A stretch of 10,947 bases of DNA from Lachnospiraceae bacterium (lineage in GTDB: Bacteria; Bacillota; Clostridia; Lachnospirales; Lachnospiraceae). Numbering within the stretch: the stretch's first letter is position 1; every line of letters starts with the position of its first letter. Made by a program: the position numbers and the translations under genes. Positions 1 through 6,125 of the stretch are shown here, piece by piece. Under the pieces are notes generated by a model. That model ran no database searches, was not told the DNA's origin, and saw nothing but the letters and a program-made list of their open reading frames with translations. Location of the stretch: assembly GCA_017437205.1 (NCBI GenBank), contig JAFSBP010000026.1, positions 1-10,947 on the forward strand. The letters run 5' to 3'.

Positions 1-38
1 ACCTCAGATACCAGTTCCATTAATTTACGATAATCCAT
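1..38 (-). CDS. 5' end of an unidentified leftward gene (partial)
   Basis: The first 12 codons of a leftward gene are visible, reading MDYRKLMELVSE, before the window ends. The ATG at 38-36 has a GGAG at 48-45, spaced six bases away, and an in-frame TGA lies about ten codons upstream, so the start is well defined. A matching leftward promoter lies at 104-132. Too little protein is present to assign a family. It is transcribed away from the glycosyltransferase gene. I am moderately sure it is real because promoter, ribosome binding site and start line up. Confidence 0.5.
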   Translation of the reverse strand, partial: MDYRKLMELVSE

Positions 39-103
39 GATATACTCCGCATTCTTACGGCTTCACTTAGATAATTCATCCTTCACCGCATTTTCGGTTT
101 TCC

Positions 104-132
104 ATTCTACCACATAACCGACAAAAGTACAA
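104..132 (-). promoter_or_regulatory. Leftward sigma-A-type promoter
   Basis: On the minus strand, TTGTAC (132-127) and TAGAAT (109-104) are separated by exactly 17 bases. Transcription would begin near 97 and give a leader of about 60 bases before the ATG at 38. It is divergent from the promoter at 161-189. Confidence 0.5.
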
Positions 133-147
133 TCTTAAAAAAAGATT
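131..147. promoter_or_regulatory. Inverted repeat between divergent promoters
   Basis: AATCTT, five A residues, then AAGATT form a 6-bp inverted repeat exactly between the two divergent promoters. It touches the leftward -35 box and lies 13 bases before the rightward one. It could be an operator serving both genes, but an AT-rich palindrome this short can arise by chance. Confidence 0.25.
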
Positions 148-160
148 AAACTTTCATCCA

Positions 161-189
161 TTGTCATCCTTTTTAATCTCTGTTATAAT
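161..189 (+). promoter_or_regulatory. Promoter of the glycosyltransferase gene
   Basis: TTGTCA (161-166) and a perfect TATAAT (184-189) have a 17-base spacer, so this is a strong sigma-A-type promoter. The start of transcription should be near 196, giving a leader of about 20 bases. An AGGGGGA at 202-208 supplies the ribosome binding site. Confidence 0.75.
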
Positions 190-216
190 AAACACATATT
201 CAGGGGGATTTTATCT

Positions 217-1503
217 ATGATTTCATTGATATCAGAGCTTCCGGGAATCATTCTAACGGTGCTTGGCGCCGCTTATACTTATATGACCATCCTCATGATT
301 GTAGGTTTTTTCTCGGTTAAACGTTTTCCCGAAGCCAAACACAACCATCGCTACGCGATCCTGATCGCTGCGCGAAACGAAGAAAATGTAATCGGCCAGC
401 TGCTCCAGAGTATTCATGAGCAGACATATCCGGCTGAATTGACCACCGTTTTCGTGGTGGCGGATAATTGCACCGACAAAACAGCGGAGATTGCCCGCGC
501 TCACGGCGCAATCTGTTTTGAACGCACTGATCCTGACCGGCGGACAAAGGGCTTCGCACTGCAGTATCTTTTTCAACAAATTGACCAAAGCTACGGTATT
601 TCTTCCTTTGACGGATATCTGGTTTTTGATGCGGACAATATTCTCCGTCCGGACTATCTGGAAAAGATGAACCGTGCCTTTGATTCCGGCGAGAAGATTG
701 TAACGTCCTATCGAAACACCAAAAATTGGGAACACAGTTGTATCGCTGCCTCTTACGCGATCCACTGGCTGCGCACCGCTCGTTGCGAAAACCGTGGAAA
801 ATCTGTACTTCGGATGGCCTGCCGCATTCAGGGAACCGGTTTTCTCTTTTCCAATGAACTGGTGGCCGATGGCTGGATCTACACTGATCTCACCGAGGAT
901 CGCTCTTTCTGTGCAGACGCGGTGAGAAAGGGTTACCATATCTCCTACCAGCACGAGGCAGAATTCTTTGACGACCAACCGGAAGACCTGTTTACCGCTT
1001 TTCGCCAGCGCATCCGCTGGAGCAAGGGTCATCTGCAGGCGTTTACACGGTTAGGGAAGGATTTGTTTAAGCGCTGCTTTACCTCCCGTTTTCAGGATGC
1101 CGCCACAGCTTACGACATGCTGATGATTAATTTTCCGCTTTCTCTCATTCAATGTGTTCTGAAAGCGCTTGAATTTTTATTATGTGTCGGTCTTATCGTA
1201 CTTGCCGGCCACTCTCCCGCGCTCTTTTCCACTTGGATGACGGGTGCACTGCTGGCCTTCATCGGCGATTATTTCGGCAACGTAGTGCTGGCTGTCTACA
1301 CTATCATTTTAGAGCGAAAACACATTCCAAGGATGCCTTGGTATCGTATTCTTTGGTATTGCGTGACCTTCCCTATGTTCAGCATGATCGGAACGATCAC
1401 TACCTGTATCGCACTTGTGTCTAAGGTGGAATGGAAACCCATCCCGCACCGAGCCGCAGATATGGGAACACTGATGAAGATCAAAAAATCGACAGTAAAT
1501 TAA
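217..1503 (+). CDS. Membrane glycosyltransferase family 2, processive-synthase type
   Basis: This 428-residue protein is a GT-A-fold glycosyltransferase set in the membrane. A transmembrane segment spans about residues 9-32. The catalytic domain follows: the nucleotide-sugar region around LIAARNEE (49-56), VVADNCTDKT (80-89), the metal-binding DAD (138-140), GTGFLFS (206-212), the TED general-base motif (226-228) and QRIRW (264-268), which fits the QxxRW signature of processive synthases such as cellulose, hyaluronan and poly-GlcNAc synthases. Two to three hydrophobic segments follow at about 302-330, 340-364 and 378-401. It should use UDP-activated sugar in the cytoplasm and may export the polymer. 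No PilZ domain is visible. The start is supported by AGGGGGA eight bases upstream of the ATG. It is a single-gene unit with its own promoter and terminator, so no pathway partner identifies the sugar. The class is well supported; the product is unknown. Confidence 0.85.
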   Translation: MISLISELPGIILTVLGAAYTYMTILMIVGFFSVKRFPEAKHNHRYAILIAARNEENVIGQLLQSIHEQTYPAELTTVFVVADNCTDKTAEIARAHGAICFERTDPDRRTKGFALQYLFQQIDQSYGISSFDGYLVFDADNILRPDYLEKMNRAFDSGEKIVTSYRNTKNWEHSCIAASYAIHWLRTARCENRGKSVLRMACRIQGTGFLFSNELVADGWIYTDLTEDRSFCADAVRKGYHISYQHEAEFFDDQPEDLFTAFRQRIRWSKGHLQAFTRLGKDLFKRCFTSRFQDAATAYDMLMINFPLSLIQCVLKALEFLLCVGLIVLAGHSPALFSTWMTGALLAFIGDYFGNVVLAVYTIILERKHIPRMPWYRILWYCVTFPMFSMIGTITTCIALVSKVEWKPIPHRAADMGTLMKIKKSTVN

Positions 1504-1514
1504 AAAATACATAT

Positions 1515-1575
1515 TAAAAGAGGAGTGCCACAGAGAAATCCTATGATGATTTCGGTGTGATACTCCTTTTTTGTG
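1515..1575. terminator. Bidirectional terminator between converging genes
   Basis: A long imperfect hairpin pairs AGGAGT (1521-1526) with ACTCCT (1562-1567), CACA (1529-1532) with TGTG (1556-1559), and GAAATC (1535-1540) with GATTTC (1548-1553), with a 7-base loop. Rightward it is followed by a T run (1567-1572), and leftward by CTTTTAAT. It lies between the glycosyltransferase stop and the methyltransferase stop, so it probably ends both transcripts. Confidence 0.7.
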
Positions 1576-1604
1576 TGTTTAAATTTAAAAGCTCGGCATC
1601 CCGC

Positions 1605-2384
1605 TTAAAGCTTCCATCCTCTCTGTCTCGCCGCCTCGTAGGACAATACCGCAGCAGCCACTGCCGCATTGAGCGACTCTGCCTGCCCGGCCATCGGAAT
1701 CCGAATCCATACATCTGCCTTCTGAGACAACTCATCCGTCAGCCCGTTCCCCTCGTTTCCGATGAGAAATGCGCTTCCCTTACGGTAATCCTCCAGATCA
1801 TGAGTGTTCTTTCCCAGCAAATGCGCCGCATAGGTAGTGATACCCATGCATCTGCACTGCTCCATCACGCCAAACAAGTCGTCAACATAAGCGAAAGGCA
1901 GGCGAAATATCGCCCCCATCGTGGAGCGTACCACTTTCGGGTTATATATATCCACCGTGTCGCGGCTCATGATTACACCGTTCACCCCGGCAGCCTCCGC
2001 GGTCCGCATAATCGTGCCAAGGTTTCCGGGATCCTGAAGATTTTCCAAAATAAGTAAGAGCGGTGCCTTTTCTCCCTTACACATCTCACGGATAGTGTAT
2101 TCTTGCTGCCGCACCACGCCCAGAATACCCTGAGGCGTCTGCGTGTCGCTCATCGCCTTCATCACTGCATCGGTGACGATCTCCGGATAATACCCTTCCG
2201 AAAACTCCGGATGTTCCGCTAAAAAGCTTTCCGTGACATATAATTTTTCCAGCCGGTCAGCAGGAACCTCGCTCACAAGACGCAAACCCTCTACCACAAA
2301 CTGCTTTGACTCGCGGCGAGCCTTCGCCTTCGTCTGAAGCGCAATCACCTGCTTTACCTGTGTATTAGACGTGGAACTGATCAT
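1605..2384 (-). CDS. TrmH/SpoU-family RNA 2'-O-methyltransferase
   Basis: The 259-residue protein has the two-part layout of the SpoU family. An N-terminal substrate-binding region (about 1-95) carries the typical FVVEGLRLV segment. A SPOUT knotted domain (about 108-254) binds S-adenosylmethionine. The three family motifs are present: ENLQDPGNLGTIMRTAEAAG (114-133), FLIGNEGNGL (206-215) and IPMAGQAESLN (229-239). The enzyme should methylate a ribose 2'-hydroxyl in rRNA or tRNA, but sequence alone does not say which nucleotide. It is the last gene of the leftward operon: its ATG follows the apt TAA after a single G, and its ribosome binding site (AAGGAAAG) lies inside the end of apt, which suggests translational coupling. 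Length is normal for the family. Confidence 0.88.
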   Translation of the reverse strand: MISSTSNTQVKQVIALQTKAKARRESKQFVVEGLRLVSEVPADRLEKLYVTESFLAEHPEFSEGYYPEIVTDAVMKAMSDTQTPQGILGVVRQQEYTIREMCKGEKAPLLLILENLQDPGNLGTIMRTAEAAGVNGVIMSRDTVDIYNPKVVRSTMGAIFRLPFAYVDDLFGVMEQCRCMGITTYAAHLLGKNTHDLEDYRKGSAFLIGNEGNGLTDELSQKADVWIRIPMAGQAESLNAAVAAAVLSYEAARQRGWKL

Positions 2385-2385
2385 C

Positions 2386-2910
2386 TTACTTTCCTTCGTA
2401 GGTCACTACGCTGGATATCTCGTATCCGTTAAGGCGCTCTCTGCCCTTAAGTCCTGCCAGTTCCATCACGAAGCAAATTTTCACCACTTCGCCGCCGAGC
2501 ATCTCGACAAGCTTAATGATCGCCTCAATGGTTCCTCCGGTCGCAATCAGGTCATCGATGATGACTACCTTCTGTCCGGGCTTAATAGAATCCTTGTGTA
2601 GCTCAATCACTGCGCTGCCGTACTCCAGATCGTATTCCATGGAAATCGTCTCGCAGGGCAACTTTCCTTTCTTTCTCACGGGAACAAAGCCTTTGTGAAG
2701 ATTATAGGCAATCGGCACGCCGAAAATAAATCCTCTGGACTCAGGGCCAACCACCAGATCAAAATCCACGCCCTCCAGGGCCTTCTGGATGCCATCCACC
2801 GCCAGCTGCAGTCCGTCCGCATCCTGAAGCACCGTGGTGATATCGCGGAAAATAATTCCCTCCTCCGGGAAATCCGGAATACTTCTCACATAATCTGCTA
2901 CACTTTTCAT
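2386..2910 (-). CDS. apt: Adenine phosphoribosyltransferase
   Basis: This enzyme joins adenine to PRPP to give AMP and pyrophosphate, the cytoplasmic adenine-salvage step. The 174-residue length is typical. The N-terminal IPDFPEEGIIFRDIT (11-25), VVGPESRGFIFG (53-64) and PVRKKGKLP (77-85) segments are characteristic of Apt. The PRPP-binding loop VVIIDDLIATGGT (115-127) holds the paired acidic residues and TGGT turn. The start is supported by AAGGAG upstream of the ATG. It lies 16 bases after recJ and one base before the methyltransferase gene, so all are probably on one mRNA. In many clostridia recJ-apt is followed by relA; that gene is not here. Confidence 0.95.
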   Translation of the reverse strand: MKSVADYVRSIPDFPEEGIIFRDITTVLQDADGLQLAVDGIQKALEGVDFDLVVGPESRGFIFGVPIAYNLHKGFVPVRKKGKLPCETISMEYDLEYGSAVIELHKDSIKPGQKVVIIDDLIATGGTIEAIIKLVEMLGGEVVKICFVMELAGLKGRERLNGYEISSVVTYEGK

Positions 2911-2926
2911 TTTACATTTCTCCTTT

Positions 2927-4669
2927 TTATTTGAGTTCCCAGTGCTGAATCGTCAACTGTAGCGAGCGCACCCCGTTGAATTCATTAATCCCCAAAGCAT
3001 AGATCACATTCAGGCTCGCACATTCGATTTTTCCCCCGTAGCGCTCCTGAAGCTGCGCCTTCAACTCATCGCCACCGTTAAACATCACTGCTTCCATTGC
3101 CCGTCCGCTCGCGTCAACAAGTGTCATCTTCACAACATTTCCTGTCTTTCCAAGGGTGTCAAGCCGACGAATCCTAAGATCCTTCTGCGCAAATGCCGGC
3201 TTCGGGTTTCCGTTTCCGAACGGTTCCAGACGCGCAAGCTCCTCCACCAGCGCCTCCGACACATGGGAAAACGGAAGAGGAACATCGATCCACCGCTTAG
3301 GAATAAAATCCGCCTCGGTAAGCTTGGCTCTGCCGTTTAGCCGGTTGCGGAACATCTCCACATTTTCCCGGCGCAGGGAAAGCCCCGCCGCCATGGGATG
3401 ACCGCCAAAATTCTCCAAAAGATCCTGACACTCCACCAACGCCTCATACATATGGTATCCTTCGATGGAACGTCCGGACCCCTTCACCATATGTTCTCCG
3501 TCTGTCAAAATAAACACCGGGTGGTTATATTTCTCGCGAATGCGCCCTGCAATGATTCCCGCCAGACTCTCATGACAGTCCGGAAGATAAATCACATATA
3601 CCGGAAGATCCATCATCCCTTCCGACTGAAGGAATTCTTCCGCCTGCTCCACCCCGTGAAGTGTCATCTCCTTGCGAATATCATTCAGTTCCTTAAGTTC
3701 CAGTGCCAGACGTCCGGCCTCTGCCTCGTCCTCCGAGAGAAACAATTCCAACGCTTTCTTCGCCGTATCTAATCGCCCGCCCGCATTCAGACAGGGGCCG
3801 ATCACAAATCCGAGATGATATGCGCTTAAGGCATGAGGATCCACACCGCTCACCGCGATCAGCTGGCGAAGACCGACAATGCGGCTGTTTGCCATCCGTT
3901 TAAGTCCTTCCTTCACGAGAATACGGTTCTCCCCCTGAAGGCTCATCACATCACCCACGGTCGCCAATGCCGCCGCCTCGATAAACGGCGATAATTCCTC
4001 GCCGTGAACACCGGTGCGATCAAACAGATACCGAATGAGTTTATAAGCAACTGCCGCACCACACAGCCCCTTAAAGGGATACCCGCACGCTCTCTGCTTA
4101 GGGTTAATGATCGCGTCAGCCGGAGGAAGCTGCTCTATACGCCCCTCTGCCGTCTCCAAAAACGGTACATCATGATGATCTGTCACAATAACCGTCATCT
4201 CTAATGATCTCGCATAAGCGATCTGCTCTCGCGCGGAAATTCCGTTGTCACAGGTGAGGATGGTATCAATATCCTCCTCCCACGCCTTTTTGATCAGCTC
4301 CTGATTGATTCCGTAGCCGTCCTTTATCCGGTGTGGAATGTCATAATCCACCTTCGCGCTAAGGCGCTTCAGCCCTTTGTAGAGAATGTAGGTGGCACAT
4401 ACGCCATCCACATCATAATCTCCGATAATGCGGATCGGTTTCTCCTGCAACAGCTTATCCAACAAAATATCCGCCGCTTTTTCCATATCCTTCATCCGGT
4501 ACGGCTCCGGACAATCCTTCAGTTCGCCGTCAAGAAACAGGCGGATGGCTTCCTCGCCCTCCACATCGCGGTTGCGCAATATACGGGCAGTGACCGGGCT
4601 GATCCCGAACTGCTTCGCGATCCCCTCAAAATCCGCCTTCTTTGTATATACCATCCACTGTTCCTTCAT
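2927..4669 (-). CDS. recJ: Single-stranded-DNA-specific exonuclease RecJ
   Basis: RecJ degrades single-stranded DNA 5' to 3' in recombination and mismatch or base-excision repair. From the chosen start the protein has 580 residues, a normal size for RecJ. The DHH phosphoesterase core shows IIGDYDVDGVCATY (81-94), TCDNG (139-143) and TDHHDVP (163-169), whose Asp and His residues bind the catalytic metals. The DHHA1 domain has KGSGRSIEGYHMYEAL (396-411) and FGGHPMAAG (421-429). A C-terminal OB-like domain contains EPFGNGNPKPAF (482-493). I chose the ATG at 4669 because GGGAGAG lies three bases upstream. A GTG at 4738 would extend the frame by 23 residues, but through a hairpin and without a good ribosome binding site. 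It sits between serA and apt in a leftward operon. Confidence 0.95.
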   Translation of the reverse strand: MKEQWMVYTKKADFEGIAKQFGISPVTARILRNRDVEGEEAIRLFLDGELKDCPEPYRMKDMEKAADILLDKLLQEKPIRIIGDYDVDGVCATYILYKGLKRLSAKVDYDIPHRIKDGYGINQELIKKAWEEDIDTILTCDNGISAREQIAYARSLEMTVIVTDHHDVPFLETAEGRIEQLPPADAIINPKQRACGYPFKGLCGAAVAYKLIRYLFDRTGVHGEELSPFIEAAALATVGDVMSLQGENRILVKEGLKRMANSRIVGLRQLIAVSGVDPHALSAYHLGFVIGPCLNAGGRLDTAKKALELFLSEDEAEAGRLALELKELNDIRKEMTLHGVEQAEEFLQSEGMMDLPVYVIYLPDCHESLAGIIAGRIREKYNHPVFILTDGEHMVKGSGRSIEGYHMYEALVECQDLLENFGGHPMAAGLSLRRENVEMFRNRLNGRAKLTEADFIPKRWIDVPLPFSHVSEALVEELARLEPFGNGNPKPAFAQKDLRIRRLDTLGKTGNVVKMTLVDASGRAMEAVMFNGGDELKAQLQERYGGKIECASLNVIYALGINEFNGVRSLQLTIQHWELK

Positions 4670-4682
4670 TATCTCTCCCATT

Positions 4683-4707
4683 TGCCTCTGCCACACGGGC
4701 AGAGGCA
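4683..4707 (-). promoter_or_regulatory. Perfect hairpin in the serA-recJ spacer, next to the recJ ribosome binding site
   Basis: TGCCTCTGCC (4683-4692) and GGCAGAGGCA (4698-4707) form a perfect 10-bp stem with a 5-base loop. In the leftward mRNA it ends about three bases before the GGGAGAG of recJ, with no U-tract after it, so it is not a normal terminator of serA. It may instead limit recJ translation, mark a processing site or protect the downstream mRNA. On the plus strand the stem is followed by TTCTTTTTTC (4711-4720), so it could end antisense transcripts. Confidence 0.55.
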
Positions 4708-4739
4708 CCGTTCTTTTTTCTTCCGTATCCGGGCTCACC

Positions 4740-5906
4740 TTAACGGATAACGCGAACCTTCAAAACACCATTGATCGCTTCCAACTTATCAATGATCTCC
4801 TGACTGATCTCTTCCTCCGGATCAATCACGGTGTACGCCGCATTTCCACGGCTCTTATTGGTCATATCGAGAATATTGATTCCCTCTGCCGCCAGCACCG
4901 CGGTAAACTGACCGATCATGTTCGGCTTATTCTCATTGAAGATAGTCAGACGGCAGCTTCCTCTGAACGGAGAAAGCTCACAGTTCGGGAAATTCACCGA
5001 GTTATGAATCGTTCCGGTCTCCAGATAAGCCATGGTCTGCTCCACCGCCATCTTCGCACAGTTATCTTCAGACTCTGCGGTGGACGCTCCGAGATGAGGC
5101 GTAACCGTCGCATTCTTCATGTTCACTGTGTTCGGGTTCGGGAAGTCTGCCATGTAGCGCTTTACCTTTCCGGACTCCAGCGCCTCAGCCATCGCCTCCT
5201 CATCAACCAAAAGGTCGCGGGCATAGTTAAGAACAACTACGCCGTCCTTCATCTTTGCAATGCTCTCACGGTTAATCATGCCCTTCGTGTTCGCCAGCAG
5301 GGGAACATGAACGGTAATATAATCACAATTTTCATAAATCTCATCAAGTGTCTCGCTGTGCTTAATCTTTCTGGACAGCATCCACGCACCGTTAACGGAA
5401 ATAAACGGGTCATAGCCGTAAACCGTCATGCCAAGGCTCTCCGCTGCATTCGCCACCAGCACACCGATAGCGCCAAGGCCGATTACACCCAGCTTCTTGC
5501 CCTTAATTTCAGTTCCAGCATATTTCTTTTTCTGCTTTTCCGCATGTGCCGCAATCTCTGCGTCCTCACGGTTTGCGCTTACCCAGTCGATACCTCCGTG
5601 GATATCACGTGCCGCCATCAGCATTCCGGCAATCACCAGCTCCTTCACGCCATTTGCGTTCGCACCGGGCGTGTTGAACACAACAATACCTTCTTTCGTG
5701 CATCGATCTAACGGAATGTTATTCACTCCCGCACCTGCTCTGGCAATCGCCTTCAGAGCTTCGGGGAACTCCATGCTGTGCATATCCGCACTGCGCACTA
5801 ACACCGCGTCAGCTTCCTCCAGCTGCTTTGTCAGGCTGTACTCCTTCGTCAGGTTCTCAAGCCCATGAGAAGAGATTTCATTTAAGCAATAAATTTGATG
5901 TGTCAT
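4740..5906 (-). CDS. serA: D-3-phosphoglycerate dehydrogenase, short ACT-containing form
   Basis: It should oxidise 3-phosphoglycerate to 3-phosphohydroxypyruvate with NAD+, the first step of serine synthesis. The 388-residue protein has a substrate domain, an NAD-binding Rossmann segment with VIGLGAIGVLVA (141-152), and a C-terminal ACT domain (about 317-388) that may sense serine. It lacks the extra domain of the roughly 525-residue forms. Catalytic Arg is R230 (LNYARDLLVD) and His is H271 (PHLGAST). Two family signatures differ: the Gly that normally follows the Arg is Asp, and the DVFxxEP segment that carries the catalytic Glu reads MADFPNPN (252-259). I chose the ATG at 5906 because GGGAGG lies just upstream; an in-frame start five codons earlier overlaps that site. 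No serC is seen nearby. It is the first gene of the operon. Another D-2-hydroxyacid dehydrogenase is possible but less likely given the ACT domain. Confidence 0.88.
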   Translation of the reverse strand: MTHQIYCLNEISSHGLENLTKEYSLTKQLEEADAVLVRSADMHSMEFPEALKAIARAGAGVNNIPLDRCTKEGIVVFNTPGANANGVKELVIAGMLMAARDIHGGIDWVSANREDAEIAAHAEKQKKKYAGTEIKGKKLGVIGLGAIGVLVANAAESLGMTVYGYDPFISVNGAWMLSRKIKHSETLDEIYENCDYITVHVPLLANTKGMINRESIAKMKDGVVVLNYARDLLVDEEAMAEALESGKVKRYMADFPNPNTVNMKNATVTPHLGASTAESEDNCAKMAVEQTMAYLETGTIHNSVNFPNCELSPFRGSCRLTIFNENKPNMIGQFTAVLAAEGINILDMTNKSRGNAAYTVIDPEEEISQEIIDKLEAINGVLKVRVIR

Positions 5907-5939
5907 TTGTATACCTCCCATTTTGCAGTCTGCACAACC

Positions 5940-5968
5940 AGTATACGAAATAATTTTGATTCTGTAAA
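5940..5968 (-). promoter_or_regulatory. Promoter of the serA-recJ-apt operon
   Basis: On the minus strand TTTACA (5968-5963) and TATACT (5945-5940) have a 17-base spacer. Both hexamers are identical to those before mecA. Transcription should start near 5933, leaving a leader of under 30 bases, too short for a riboswitch or T-box in front of serA. Confidence 0.8.
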
Positions 5969-6030
5969 GTAAAGTGGTGAATTTTTTTTAAAAACCAAGA
6001 CCGCGCGCCAATACACACCTGCTAATCTGC

Positions 6031-6088
6031 CGCTGAAAACAAGACTGCCTGCCGAAAAGCACATTTACAACGCACTTCCCGGCAGGCA
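6031..6088 (-). terminator. Terminator downstream of the GH18 gene
   Basis: In the leftward transcript TGCCTGCCG (6088-6080) pairs perfectly with CGGCAGGCA (6054-6046), followed by GTCTTGTTTT. The stem is 9 bp with a long 25-base loop, part of which may pair weakly. It lies 38 bases beyond the GH18 stop codon and before the serA promoter, so it separates the two units. The large loop makes this less certain than the mecA terminator. Confidence 0.55.
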
Positions 6089-6125
6089 ACTCCCGTACAG
6101 TAGACTTTTGACTTAAAGCTTTCGA

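Noticed and set aside
253..1032. 259-codon minus-strand frame inside the glycosyltransferase gene
   Set aside because: It is fully antisense to a gene with all family motifs, and has no promoter or recognisable domain.
1521..1567. The long hairpin considered as a mobile-element end or REP-like repeat
   Set aside because: No second copy is visible in the window and its position between converging stops with T-rich tracts on both sides fits a terminator.
4670..4738. Longer recJ start at GTG 4738, directly after the serA stop
   Set aside because: It lacks a convincing ribosome binding site and would translate through the 10-bp hairpin; the ATG at 4669 has a strong site and gives a normal RecJ N-terminus.
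4428..5711. Long 427-codon open frame on the plus strand across recJ and serA
   Set aside because: It lies antisense to two well-recognised genes, has no ribosome binding site of note, and its translation shows no family motif; it is a shadow of their codon bias.
5907..6125. Riboswitch or T-box upstream of serA
   Set aside because: The promoter at 5940-5968 leaves a leader under 30 bases, too short for such an element; the rest of the stretch holds the GH18 terminator.
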